The notes beneath the pieces are model-generated. The model worked only from the letters and a program-made list of their open reading frames with translations, was not told where the DNA came from and did no database searches. A program made the translations under genes and the position numbers. DNA of 64,000 nucleotides from Gordonia spumicola (lineage in GTDB: Bacteria > Actinomycetota > Actinomycetes > Mycobacteriales > Mycobacteriaceae). The DNA is taken from positions 1,240,001 to 1,304,000 of the forward strand of contig NZ_BJOV01000005.1 in NCBI RefSeq assembly GCF_009932475.1. Direction: 5' to 3'. How positions within the stretch are numbered: the first letter of the stretch is position 1; each line of letters starts with the position of its first letter. Positions 53,422 to 62,600 of the stretch are shown here, one piece after another.

Positions 53422-53886
53422 ATGCCGACTCCCCGCGTGTCCATCGATAAACAGTCTCCGGCCGTCTACAAGCAACTCGTCGCCGTCTCGGCCGCCGCGA
53501 AGCAGGCCGCGGAGGACGCTGGACTCGACCGTCGGCTGGTGGAGTTGGTCAACGTGCGTTGCTCGCAGATCAACGGCTGCGCATTCTGCCTGAGCCTGCA
53601 CCACGAGGCGGCCGTCGTCGCGGGCGTCACCGAGCAGCAGATCGCCGTCCTGCCTGCGTGGCGCGAGGCTCCCCTGCTCTTCGACGATCAGCAGCGCGCC
53701 GCTCTCGACCTCGCCGAATCGGCCACCGAACTCCCGTCCACCGAGGACGCCGACTGCGCCTACGAACGCGCGGCCGACATCCTCGACGCGGCGCAGATCT
53801 CGGCGGTCACGTGGGTGGCCGTGGCGATCAACGCATTCAATCGCGTCTCCATCATGAGTCGCTTCAACGTCCACCCGCGAGAGTGA
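53422..53886 (+). CDS. AhpD/carboxymuconolactone decarboxylase-family protein
   Basis: 154 residues. Redox motif SQINGCAFCLSLHHEAAVVA (CxxC with the downstream His of AhpD-like peroxidases). C-terminal WVAVAINAFNRVSIMSRFNV is common in this subfamily. Probably a thiol-dependent peroxidase or related antioxidant protein. Its promoter must lie inside the neighbouring PPOX gene. Confidence 0.88.
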   Translation: MPTPRVSIDKQSPAVYKQLVAVSAAAKQAAEDAGLDRRLVELVNVRCSQINGCAFCLSLHHEAAVVAGVTEQQIAVLPAWREAPLLFDDQQRAALDLAESATELPSTEDADCAYERAADILDAAQISAVTWVAVAINAFNRVSIMSRFNVHPRE

Positions 53887-53905
53887 GAGACACTCCCGCG
53901 ACGGC

Positions 53906-54238
53906 TCAGCGCGACGTGAGGAAGTCGAGCACGTCCGGGGTCACGGGATCGACGATGTCGGCGACCTCGTCGTGCTTGGAGACGTAGTGGGCGACGAGCG
54001 GACACACCGGGACCACGCGGAGCCCCGCCGTGCGGGTGTCTGCCAGCGCGTCACGGACGAGGATCGAGCTGAGGCCGCGGCCGGCGAACCTGTCGTCGAG
54101 TTCGGTGTGGGAGAAGATCCGCTGCGGTCCACGATCGACGAACAGCGTGAACCCGGCGAGTTCGCCGTCGACGGTGATCTCGTAGCGACCCGCCTCGTCG
54201 TTGCGGGCGACGGCGATCTGTCCGGTGGTCTCACTCAT
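53906..54238 (-). CDS. GNAT-family N-acetyltransferase, YjdJ type
   Basis: 110 residues, the short GNAT form (PF14542): FTLFVDRGPQRIFSHTELDD, then FAGRGLSSILVRDALADTRT (acetyl-CoA loop xGRGxxS) and VVPVCPLVAHYVSKHDEVAD. Substrate unknown. The start overlaps the end of the pirin gene by 8 bases. Confidence 0.88.
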   Translation of the reverse strand: MSETTGQIAVARNDEAGRYEITVDGELAGFTLFVDRGPQRIFSHTELDDRFAGRGLSSILVRDALADTRTAGLRVVPVCPLVAHYVSKHDEVADIVDPVTPDVLDFLTSR

Positions 54239-55205
54239 GTCCTGGCCTCTTTCTCGGCTTGAGCCTGCTTGTCGGCAGCGGCGGCGCGGGGATCCGATCC
54301 GCGGGGTCCCAGCCCTCCACCCGTCCGAAACGCTCGGCGGCGCTCTCCCATTCCATCCGGTACTCGACGATCTCGTCGTGTGTGCGGCCGACGAAGTTCC
54401 ACCACATGATCACGTCCTCGTCGAACGGCCGGCCGCCGAGCAGGATCACGCGCGCCTGAGAGTCGGTCGGGTTGGTCAACCGGATGGCCGTGGCGCCCGG
54501 ACCGACATACGCGAGACTGCCGCGACCGATCTCGACGCCGTCGACGAGGAGCCGGTCGGTGTCCAGGAGCACTCCGTGCTCGAACGCCTCGTCCACGGCC
54601 GGCGCGATCTCCGAGCGGGGATCGAGGACGATCTCCGCGCCGAGCAGAGGGGTGGCCGTCACGATCGGCGACGACGAGCCGGCGATCTCGCCGATGAACA
54701 CGCGGACGGTGCCCGCGCCGCCGAGCTGCACCTGTTCCGGGACATGATGCTGGAAGCCGTGCGGGTCGTCGCGGACGGCGTCGGGCAGGGCCACCCACAG
54801 TTGCACACCGTGGAGGACGTCCGTCGCATCGGTCGACATCTCGGAGTGGCTGATCCCGTGGCCCGCCGACATCAGGTTGATCTCGCCGGGCAGGACCATC
54901 GCCTGCACGCCCGCGCTGTCACGGTGCTCGATCTCGCCGTCGAACAGCCAGCTGACCGTCTGCAGTCCGGTGTGGGGATGCGGGTGAACCCGCATGCCGC
55001 CGCTGCTCGACACCGGTTCCGGGCCGTAGTGGTCGGCGAAGCACCACGCGCCGACCATGGACCGGTCGCGAGTCGGGAGCGTGCGGTTGACGGTCATCGC
55101 CCGCAGGCCGCCGAGCGGGACCTCGCGGGGTGTCACCACCTCCACGCCCTCGGACGGGGTGCCGGAACAGTCGATCGCGTGCGGGTCGTCCTCGAGATTG
55201 CTCAC
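54231..55205 (-). CDS. Pirin-family protein
   Basis: 324 residues of two cupin domains. N-terminal metal site: VHPHPHTGLQTVSWLFDGEI with two His, then INLMSAGHGISHSEMS with another His and Glu. C-terminal LLGGRPFDEDVIMWWNFVGR is diagnostic. Bacterial pirins may be quercetinases or regulators of dehydrogenases. Translationally coupled to the GNAT gene. Confidence 0.9.
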   Translation of the reverse strand: MSNLEDDPHAIDCSGTPSEGVEVVTPREVPLGGLRAMTVNRTLPTRDRSMVGAWCFADHYGPEPVSSSGGMRVHPHPHTGLQTVSWLFDGEIEHRDSAGVQAMVLPGEINLMSAGHGISHSEMSTDATDVLHGVQLWVALPDAVRDDPHGFQHHVPEQVQLGGAGTVRVFIGEIAGSSSPIVTATPLLGAEIVLDPRSEIAPAVDEAFEHGVLLDTDRLLVDGVEIGRGSLAYVGPGATAIRLTNPTDSQARVILLGGRPFDEDVIMWWNFVGRTHDEIVEYRMEWESAAERFGRVEGWDPADRIPAPPLPTSRLKPRKRPGHE

Positions 55206-55233
55206 GGGTTCGACTGTAGGCGCGCCGGAGCGT

Positions 55234-55863
55234 TCACGCCTGAAGACGGAATCTCAGCGCCGCGATCAGATCGTCGACGGCCGACACGAGGACGTCGACG
55301 CGCGCGGCCGGGTCAGGCGCCGCGAGCGCCTTGCGCCGGTCGGCCGCGCCGAGCGGCAAGTCGGACGCCGCGCGCCACGACGCCTCTTCGCGGTCGGGTC
55401 CGGCGTAGTCGACGGGTTCGGCGAGTTGCGAAGCGATCCACCGCAGCTGCTGGTCTCGCCGTCCGCCCTGACCGCAGAGCAGTTGGAGTTGGGCGCGTTT
55501 GCCGAGGAGCGACGGCCAGTCGGGGTCGCCCCCGGGCTCGTCGGGCAGTTCCCGGGTCACCGCACGTGGGTACGGGTCGTCGGTGAGCCAGTGGTCGACG
55601 ACGATCCGCCTGGTGCCCATGCAGTTCACCGAGTACCGACCGTGGCCGGTCTCTGCCCACGCCTGAACGTGTGCGAGGGTCCCGACCGAGTCGCGGTCGT
55701 CCCCGCCGCCGACCTCCGATCCTCGTTCGATCAGCACGACCCCGAAGGTGCGGTCACCCGCGAGCAGCTCGTCGAACATGGCGGCGTAGCGCGGTTCGAA
55801 GATCCGGAGCGGCAGCGTCTCCCCGGGCAGGAGCACCGAGCCCAGCGGGAACATCGGCGTCAC
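55234..55863 (-). CDS. LON substrate-binding-domain protein
   Basis: 209 residues, a stand-alone N-terminal LON domain: FPLGSVLLPGETLPLRIFEP, then FGVVLIERGSEVGGGDDRDS and NCMGTRRIVVDHWLTDDPYP. No ATPase or protease domain. Start GTG 55863 overlaps the VOC stop (GTGA); an ATG three codons later is the alternative. Such proteins are widespread in actinobacteria; function unclear. Confidence 0.87.
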   Translation of the reverse strand: MTPMFPLGSVLLPGETLPLRIFEPRYAAMFDELLAGDRTFGVVLIERGSEVGGGDDRDSVGTLAHVQAWAETGHGRYSVNCMGTRRIVVDHWLTDDPYPRAVTRELPDEPGGDPDWPSLLGKRAQLQLLCGQGGRRDQQLRWIASQLAEPVDYAGPDREEASWRAASDLPLGAADRRKALAAPDPAARVDVLVSAVDDLIAALRFRLQA

Positions 55864-56552
55864 GATCGCGGTGTCTGTTCGATCAGCAGGGTCGGGGTTC
55901 CGAGCGCGCGATCGCGGACGGTGCAGACCCTCGTCCCGGGTTTGCGACCGACGCGGACCTCGCTCACGTCGAGGCCCGCATCCGCGAGTCGCGCGCGCTC
56001 GTCGTCGATGTCGTCGATCAGCCAGGCGAGCCCGCCGAACCGGTCCCGGTCGGCCATGCTCGGGCCGGCCACGACTTCGACGATCACGGTCGACGTGCGG
56101 AAGAACAGTTGCGCGACGCCCTCCGCGATGGTCCGGTCGAGCCGGAAGTCGAGCCCGAGACGTCCCGCGTACAGCGCGACTGCCGCGTCCACGTCGTGGT
56201 GATACATGACGACATGGTCGATCCGCGGTCCGTGGCCGCTCCCGCCGCGGGACGCCACGCCGATGGGCGCGACGTGTTCGAACGCATACGACGAGTCGTC
56301 GCGGTACACGGACGTCAGTCCGCGTCGGCCCAGCAGTCGGATGCTCTCGGACAGATCCGCGACGGTGAAGTCGACGGCCTGGTCGGCGTCCCCGGGCAGC
56401 AACTCCACCCGCCCGTTCCCGACCAGCCACACCCCCGTCTCGACCGGTTCGCCGAGCAGGACGCGGTAGGCGTCGGACGATGCGGACAGGTCGACGACCG
56501 GCACTCCGAGGACGATGTCGGACGCGGCGATCGGATCAGACGAAATGCTCAC
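55860..56552 (-). CDS. Glyoxalase/VOC-family protein with two domains
   Basis: 230 residues, GTG 56552 (SISSDPIAASDIVLGVPVVD). Second VOC half: RIDHVVMYHHDVDAAVALYA, LFFRTSTVIVEVVAGPSMAD and FGGLAWLIDDIDDERARLAD, carrying His and Glu ligands. The first half is degenerate. Overlaps the LON-domain gene. Substrate unknown. Confidence 0.83.
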   Translation of the reverse strand: MSISSDPIAASDIVLGVPVVDLSASSDAYRVLLGEPVETGVWLVGNGRVELLPGDADQAVDFTVADLSESIRLLGRRGLTSVYRDDSSYAFEHVAPIGVASRGGSGHGPRIDHVVMYHHDVDAAVALYAGRLGLDFRLDRTIAEGVAQLFFRTSTVIVEVVAGPSMADRDRFGGLAWLIDDIDDERARLADAGLDVSEVRVGRKPGTRVCTVRDRALGTPTLLIEQTPRS

Positions 56553-56623
56553 GGCGACAATCGTTGCACAACAGCGCCAACGTCGAGGTGCAGTGTGCGC
56601 CGACGTCGTACCCTGCGTGTATC

Positions 56624-56638
56624 TTGTGATCCTCACAA
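56624..56638. promoter_or_regulatory. Palindrome between divergent genes
   Basis: TTGTGATCCTCACAA (arms TTGTGA/TCACAA), 20 bases before the membrane hydrolase GTG. It resembles half-sites of CRP/GntR operators. The window encodes an adenylate cyclase, but a CRP link is only a guess. Confidence 0.4.
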
Positions 56639-56657
56639 TCGAGTACGAGGAGGCGAC

Positions 56658-58358
56658 GTGGACACCGACGACGCAACGGAACCGACCACCGACACGCCTC
56701 GCGGCGGGCGTCTCCTCGCGGCGGCGCGGGGGTACGGGCGGCGCCTGTCGTTCACGGGCGCGGTGATCGCGACGTTGTTCCTGTGGTTGTCGGCGACGCC
56801 GTCCCTGCTCCCCCGCGGTCCCCTGTTCCAGGGCGCCGTAAGCGCGGGAGCAGCGGGTATCGGATACATGCTCGGCGCGTTCGTCGCGTGGCTGGCCCGC
56901 TACATGCTCTCGCGGGACGAGGCGTGGCGCCGCCCCGGCCGCACCTGGTGGATCGGCCTCGGCGTCGTCTTCGTGATCGGCACCGTCACGATGATGTTCT
57001 GGTTCCACCGCTGGCAGGACGAGATCCGCGACCTGATGGGCGTCGAACGTCTGACGTGGACGGCGTACCCGACCGTGGTGATCGTCGCGGTGATCGTGTT
57101 CGCGATCCTGGTCGGCATCGGCCAGGCCGTCGGCTGGGGTACCCGCACCCTGTTCCGCATGCTGAACCGCAAGGTCCCGCCGCGCATCTCCGCGGTGGCG
57201 ACAGGGCTCGTCGTCGTCGTGTTGGCGGTGCTCGTGTTCAACGGCGTCGTCGCTAACTACGGCATGAGCGCGTTGAACTCGACGTTCGCCGCGGTCAACG
57301 ACGAGACGAACCCCGACACCGAGCCGCCGACCTCCACGCTGCGTTCCGGCGGCCCGCAGTCGCTGGTCAGCTGGGACAGCCTGGGCCGGATGGGGCGGAC
57401 GTTCGTGTCGAGCGGGCCAACCGTGGAGCAGCTGACCGAGTTCAACAAGCGGCCCGCGACGGAGCCGATCCGCGTGTACGCCGGATTGAAGTCGGCGGAC
57501 TCCATCGAGGCCAGCGCCGAACTCGCCGCGCGCGAATTGGAGCGGACCGGCGGATTCAAGCGCAAGCTGATCGCCGTGGCGTCGACCACCGGCACCGGCT
57601 GGATCAACCAGGCGAACACCGACTCGCTCGAGTACATGTACAACGGCGACACCGCCGTCGTGTCCATGCAGTATTCGACGCTGCCGAGCTGGCTGTCGTT
57701 CCTCGTCGACCAGGAACGCGCCCGACAGGCCGGTCGGGCGCTGTTCGAAGCCGTCGACCGGCGGCTCCGGCGCATCCCGGAGGCTCAGCGCCCGAAGATC
57801 GTCGTGTACGGCGAGAGCCTCGGCTCGTTCGCCGCCGAGGCCCCGTTCGGTTCCATCCCGACCCTCGCGGCCCGCACCGACGGCGCGCTGTTCACCGGTC
57901 CCACGTTCAGCAACGACCTGTGGCGCGAGACGACCGATCATCGCGACTCCGGCTCGCCGGAGTGGCTGCCGATCTACGAGGACGGCGACCAGGTCCGATT
58001 CATCGCCGACGCCGACGACATGTCGCGCCCGGTCGGCAAGGTGTGGGACACCGGACGCATCGTCTACCTGCAGCATCCGTCCGACCCGATCACCTGGTTC
58101 TCCCCCGACCTGATCCTGAACAAGCCGGACTGGCTGGAGGAGAAGCGGGGCCGCGACGTGCTGAGTTCGACGGTGTGGATCCCGTTCGTCACGTTCCTCC
58201 AGGTGTCGGCCGACATGGCCGTGTCGGTGAACGTCCCCGACGGCCACGGTCACACCTTCCTCGCCGCGATCCCGAAGGCATGGGCGAAGATCCTCGAACC
58301 GCCGGGCTGGACGCCCGAGGACACCCAACGCCTACTCCCCCTCCTCACCCGCGGCTAA
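56658..58358 (+). CDS. Membrane alpha/beta hydrolase (DUF2319-type)
   Basis: 566 residues, GTG 56658 after GAGGAGG. N-terminal four helices (about 30-195; GAVIATLFLWLSATPSLLPR and others) followed by an alpha/beta-hydrolase catalytic domain (about 255-560) with nucleophile IVVYGESLGSFAAEAPFGSI (Ser about 377), DLWRETTDHRDSGSPEWLPI and C-terminal DGHGHTFLAAIPKAWAKILE (His). Matches large actinobacterial membrane proteins of unknown role, probably acting at the outer face of the membrane. Confidence 0.88.
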   Translation: MDTDDATEPTTDTPRGGRLLAAARGYGRRLSFTGAVIATLFLWLSATPSLLPRGPLFQGAVSAGAAGIGYMLGAFVAWLARYMLSRDEAWRRPGRTWWIGLGVVFVIGTVTMMFWFHRWQDEIRDLMGVERLTWTAYPTVVIVAVIVFAILVGIGQAVGWGTRTLFRMLNRKVPPRISAVATGLVVVVLAVLVFNGVVANYGMSALNSTFAAVNDETNPDTEPPTSTLRSGGPQSLVSWDSLGRMGRTFVSSGPTVEQLTEFNKRPATEPIRVYAGLKSADSIEASAELAARELERTGGFKRKLIAVASTTGTGWINQANTDSLEYMYNGDTAVVSMQYSTLPSWLSFLVDQERARQAGRALFEAVDRRLRRIPEAQRPKIVVYGESLGSFAAEAPFGSIPTLAARTDGALFTGPTFSNDLWRETTDHRDSGSPEWLPIYEDGDQVRFIADADDMSRPVGKVWDTGRIVYLQHPSDPITWFSPDLILNKPDWLEEKRGRDVLSSTVWIPFVTFLQVSADMAVSVNVPDGHGHTFLAAIPKAWAKILEPPGWTPEDTQRLLPLLTRG

Positions 58359-58403
58359 CCCCGGCCCGTCGAGCGCAGTCGAGACGGCGGTAGCCTTCCA
58401 CCC

Positions 58404-59261
58404 ATGAGCGAGAACACGACTCCGGAATACCGCGACAGCGACAAGTACGAGGCGTTCGACGTGACCGTCGCCGATCACGTCGCCGAGGTGACGTTGATCG
58501 GCCCCGGCAAGGGCAACGCGATGGGCCCGGCGTTCTGGGCGGAGCTGGTTCCGTTGTTCACCGGCTTCGACGCCGATCCCGATGTGCGGGCGGTCGTGCT
58601 CACCGGTTCGGGTAAGAACTTCTCGTTCGGTCTCGACCTTCCGGCGATGGCGGGCGACTTCGGTCCCGTCCTCGGCGGCGACGGCAAGGCGGCGAAGGCC
58701 CGCACCGATTTCCACAACATGATCGGCCGCATGCAGGCGGGCATCAACGCCGTCGCCGACTGCCGCAAGCCGGTGATCGCAGCGGTTCAGGGCTGGTGCA
58801 TCGGCGGCGGCGTCGATCTGATCACCGCCGCGGACATCCGGATCGCGAGCGCGGACGCCAAGTTCAGCGTTCGTGAGGTCCGGGTCGCGATCGTCGCCGA
58901 CATGGGTTCGCTCGCCCGTCTCCCACTGATCGTCGGCGACGGCCACACCCGCGATCTCGCTCTCACGGGCAAGGACATCGACGCCGCGCGTGCCGAGAAG
59001 ATCGGCCTCGTGACCGACGTCTTCGACACGCAGGAGGCACTGCTCGACGCGGCGCGCGCCAAGGCCGCCGAGATCGCCGAACTCCCGCCGCTCGTCGTCC
59101 AGGGCACGATGAACGTCCTGGACCACTCGCGCCGCGCCCGCGTCGACGAGTCGCTGCGCTACGTCGCGACGTGGAACGCGGCCTTCCTTCCCAGCAACGA
59201 CCTCGGCGAAGCCATCGCCTCCGTGTTCGAGAAGCGTCCCCCGCAGTTCAAGGGCGAATAG
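58404..59261 (+). CDS. Enoyl-CoA hydratase/isomerase, dienoyl-CoA isomerase-like
   Basis: 285 residues. Crotonase fold with GSGKNFSFGLDLPAM and QGWCIGGGVDLITAADIRIA. The catalytic block VREVRVAIVADMGSLARLPL keeps the Glu and Asp of delta3,5-delta2,4-dienoyl-CoA isomerase (ECH1), and the end VDESLRYVATWNAAFLPSND matches ECH1 well. Probably isomerises dienoyl-CoA in beta-oxidation of unsaturated fatty acids. Confidence 0.88.
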   Translation: MSENTTPEYRDSDKYEAFDVTVADHVAEVTLIGPGKGNAMGPAFWAELVPLFTGFDADPDVRAVVLTGSGKNFSFGLDLPAMAGDFGPVLGGDGKAAKARTDFHNMIGRMQAGINAVADCRKPVIAAVQGWCIGGGVDLITAADIRIASADAKFSVREVRVAIVADMGSLARLPLIVGDGHTRDLALTGKDIDAARAEKIGLVTDVFDTQEALLDAARAKAAEIAELPPLVVQGTMNVLDHSRRARVDESLRYVATWNAAFLPSNDLGEAIASVFEKRPPQFKGE

Positions 59262-59281
59262 GCCCTTCGCGCATACGCCTC

Positions 59282-59316
59282 GATTCCCGCTCACGGACTG
59301 TTCGTGGGCGGGAATC
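59282..59316. terminator. Terminator between the crotonase and Ddn-like genes
   Basis: 14-bp arms with one mismatch (GATTCCCGCTCACG and CGTGGGCGGGAATC), 7-base loop, flanked by convergent genes. A third GGGCGGGAATC copy follows at 59326-59336. Confidence 0.65.
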
Positions 59317-59341
59317 AACGCTCAGGGCGGGAATCGCCCGA

Positions 59342-59797
59342 TCAGGCAGGCGTCAGCCGGAACACCGGGATGACGCGGTCGGTGCGCTGTTCGTAGAGAG
59401 TGAAGTTGGGCCACACGCTCAACAGGCACTGCCAGGCTTCGTCGCGGGCGTCGCCGGACAGTTCCTGTGCGTCCATACGACGCCCTCCGACGGTGGCCTC
59501 GCCGGCCGCACGCAGGTTGAACACCCACGCCGGACTCTTCGGGCCGCCGAAGTACGAGCCCGCGACGATCCAGTCGTCGCCGTCGGGCGCGGCGAGCACC
59601 GTCGTCGTCCGCGGCTCGCCGCTCTTGCGGCCGACGACGGTGAACGTGACGCTCGGCAGGCTCGCGATCCACAGCAGATCGATCCGGCCCCGACTGAGCC
59701 GCTGGATCAGGCCGTCGATCTTGACGATCTTCGGCAGATACGGCGGAAGCCACGACCACGATCCGATCCAGATCGCGGCCCGCGTGATGAGCGTCAT
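59342..59797 (-). CDS. Deazaflavin-dependent nitroreductase-family protein
   Basis: 151 residues, Ddn family: SVTFTVVGRKSGEPRTTTVL, GSYFGGPKSPAWVFNLRAAG, and a C-terminal WPNFTLYEQRTDRVIPVFRL. The second Ddn-like protein in the window. Its ATG overlaps the htpG stop by one base (TGATG), so it is probably made with HtpG. Confidence 0.87.
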   Translation of the reverse strand: MTLITRAAIWIGSWSWLPPYLPKIVKIDGLIQRLSRGRIDLLWIASLPSVTFTVVGRKSGEPRTTTVLAAPDGDDWIVAGSYFGGPKSPAWVFNLRAAGEATVGGRRMDAQELSGDARDEAWQCLLSVWPNFTLYEQRTDRVIPVFRLTPA

Positions 59798-61731
59798 CAG
59801 GCGAGCGAGTCCGCGACCTGCTGCGCGATCAACTTCGCTACCGCTGCGGGGTCCGCGAGCTCGCCGCCCTCGGCGAGGACGGCCGCCGCGAACACCAGCG
59901 ACGCCGCCGGAGCGAGCGCGGCGTGGTCGTCCGACGCCGTGAACCGCTCGTTCAAACGCTCGACGAGTGCGTGAGTCGGGTTCAGCTCCAGGATCCGCTT
60001 GCTGCGCGGAACCTCCTGGCCCGACGCCCGGTACAGCTTCTCCAACTGCGGAGTCATCGAGAACTCGTCACCGACGAGGCAGGCGGCCGAATCGGTGAGA
60101 CGCGACGTGAGACGCACCTGCGTGACGTCGTCGGCGAGCGCCTCGCCCATCCAGGCCAACAGCGGGGCGAACGCCTCGTCGCGTTCGCTGTCGGCCTCGT
60201 CGTCCGAGCCGTCCAGATCGACGACGCCCTTGGCGATCGACACGAACTTCTTGCCGTCGAACTCCGGCACCGTGCCGACCCACACCTCGTCGACCGGGTC
60301 GGACAGAACGAGCACCTCGATGCCCTTGGCGGCGAACGCCTCCAGGTGCGGGCTGCCGACGATCTGCGCACGCGACTCGCCGGTCATGTAGTAGATGACG
60401 TCCTGGTCGTCGGCCATGCGCGTCAGGTAGTCGGCCAGACGCGTCGGCTCGGTCTCGCTGTGGGTCGACGCGAACATCGACGCCTTCAGGATGGCCTGAG
60501 CGTTGTCGGCGTCGTTGACGAGGCCTTCCTTGAAGACGCGGCCGAAGTTCTCCCAGAACGTGCGGTAGTCGTCGGGACGCTTGTCGGCGATCTCCTGGAC
60601 CGTCGAGATCACCTTCTTGACAAGACGGCGGCGGATCGCGCGGATCTGCCGGTCCTGTTGCAGGATCTCCCGCGACACGTTGAGTGAGAGATCGGCGGCG
60701 TCGACGACGCCCTGCACCCAGCGCAGGTACTCGGGCATCAACTCGGTCGCGTCGTCCATGATGAAGACGCGCTTCACGTACAGGTGGATTCCGCTCGCGC
60801 GTTCGCGCATGAACAGGTCGAACGGCGCCTGGGTCGGGATGAACAGCAGCGCCTGGTACTCGAACGTGCCCTCGGCGTGGAGCGAGATGGTCTCCAGCGG
60901 CTCGTCCCAGGCGTGCGAGACGTGACGGTAGAAGTCCGCGTACTCCTCGGGCGTCACCTCGTCCTTCGACTTGGACCACAGCGCCTTCTGCGAGTTCAGC
61001 GTCTCGTCGACCGGCCCGACGGGCTCGACGGCTTCTTCGCCCTCGGCGGGTTCCACCGGTTCGGGCGCCTCGCCGAGCATCCGGATCGGCCACGCGATGA
61101 AGTCGGAGTACTTCTTCACCAGACCGCGCAGGACGAACCGGTCCGCGTAGTCGTGGACGGCGTCGTCCTCGTCGACCGCGGTCAACGCGAGGGTGATCGA
61201 GGTTCCCTGAGGCGCGTCCGCGACGTCGTCGATCGTGTACGTGCCGTCGCCGGTGGACGTCCACCGCGTGCCCACCGACTCGCCCGCCTTACGGGTGACG
61301 AGCGTCACCTCGGAGGCGACCATGAACGTCGAGTAGAAGCCGACGCCGAACTGTCCGATGAGTTCCTCGGACACAGCCGTGTCGGCCCCGTCCGCACGCG
61401 ACTCGGCCAGCTTGCGGCGCAGCTCCGCGGTGCCCGACTTCGCGATGGTGCCGATCAGGCCGATCACCTCGTCGCGCGACATTCCGATGCCGTTGTCGAC
61501 GACGGTCAGCGTCCGCGCGCCGGCGTCGGGAATCAAGCGAATATGCAGGTCGGAGATGTCCGCGTCGAGGTCCTTGTCGGTCAGGCCCGCGAGTCGCAAC
61601 TTGTCGAGCGCATCCGACGCGTTCGACACCAACTCCCGCAGAAAGCTGTCCTTGTTGGAATAGATCGAATGGACCATCAGGTCGAGCAGTTGGCGAGCCT
61701 CCGCCTGGAACTCGTGCACCTGTGACGTCAA
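59797..61731 (-). CDS. htpG: Molecular chaperone HtpG (Hsp90)
   Basis: 644 residues. GHKL ATPase domain with [40 protein letters not shown] and [19 protein letters not shown]; middle domain with [21 protein letters not shown]-terminal dimerisation domain with [19 protein letters not shown]. The start is placed at TTG 61731 because GAGAGGAG precedes it at good spacing and homology begins 6 residues later ([20 protein letters not shown]); no ATG fits. Acidic insert at about 225-250. Confidence 0.95.
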
Positions 61732-61813
61732 CGGAATACTCCTCTCTCGCCCCACCGCGGGGCTGAAACGGCCGATCGGCACAGAACAGCTTACTGACTC
61801 CTCGACGCGTACT

Positions 61814-62578
61814 GTGGACCACGTGTCCGGCATACCGAGCGCCCTGTTCGTCCACGCCCACCCCGACGACGAATCGTTGTGGACCGGCGGCACCATCGCA
61901 GCCCATATCGCCCGGGGCGGCGACGCCGACCTCATCACGTGCACCTGGGCGCCCGGCACCGTCCGGAACGTGGAGCTGGGGGACGCCGCCCGCGAACTCG
62001 GATTGAGCAGGCCGCCCATCGCCCTCGGCTACGCCGACAGTTTCGTTCCCGAGTCGGCGCCCGACGCGCCGTCGTTCATCGACGTGCAGTTCGACGACGA
62101 GGTCGCCGCGCTCGTCGGTCACATCCGGCGGATCAGGCCCGACATCATCGTCACCTATGACGCGTTCGGGATTTACGGGCACCGCGATCACATCCACACC
62201 AACAGGCTCGTGTGCGCCGCGGCCGACGCCGCGCCGCTCCTGCACTACGCACCGGGCTCCGGCGACCCGTGGCAGGTGAAATCGCTGTACTTCGCGACGA
62301 TCCCGGTCAGCGTCGTCGACGAACTCCGCCCGTTCCTGCCCGAGGCGTCCCACCTGCCGCTCGTCGGCACGCCCGACGACCAGGTCGACCTCACGCTCGA
62401 CCTCCACGAACAGCTCGGCGCGAAGATCCGCGCGATCACCTCGCACCGCACCGAGATGGCGCGCTCGGCTTCCATGAAGGGCTTCGGCTCCCTCCCGCGC
62501 GACCAACAGCGACTGTTCCTCGCGCGGGAGTCGTATCAGCGACGCGATCTCGTCCCAGGCGGAGCCGACCTCGGGTAG
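61814..62578 (+). CDS. PIG-L/LmbE-family deacetylase (MshB/Mca-like)
   Basis: 254 residues, GTG start (61814, or 61823). Zinc motif FVHAHPDDESLWTGGTIAAH (HPDDE) and YGHRDHIHTN (third His) are intact. The family includes MshB and Mca of mycothiol metabolism, which have about 290-300 residues; this one is shorter, so another N-acetyl sugar derivative is possible. Confidence 0.85.
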   Translation: MDHVSGIPSALFVHAHPDDESLWTGGTIAAHIARGGDADLITCTWAPGTVRNVELGDAARELGLSRPPIALGYADSFVPESAPDAPSFIDVQFDDEVAALVGHIRRIRPDIIVTYDAFGIYGHRDHIHTNRLVCAAADAAPLLHYAPGSGDPWQVKSLYFATIPVSVVDELRPFLPEASHLPLVGTPDDQVDLTLDLHEQLGAKIRAITSHRTEMARSASMKGFGSLPRDQQRLFLARESYQRRDLVPGGADLG

Positions 62579-62600
62579 AGACCCGGCCCGGGTGCAGCGG

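Noticed and set aside
55860-58328. Very long minus-strand frame (over 800 codons) opposite the membrane hydrolase
   Set aside because: Only its last 231 codons (the VOC protein) look real; the rest is the mirror of a clear gene in high-GC DNA.
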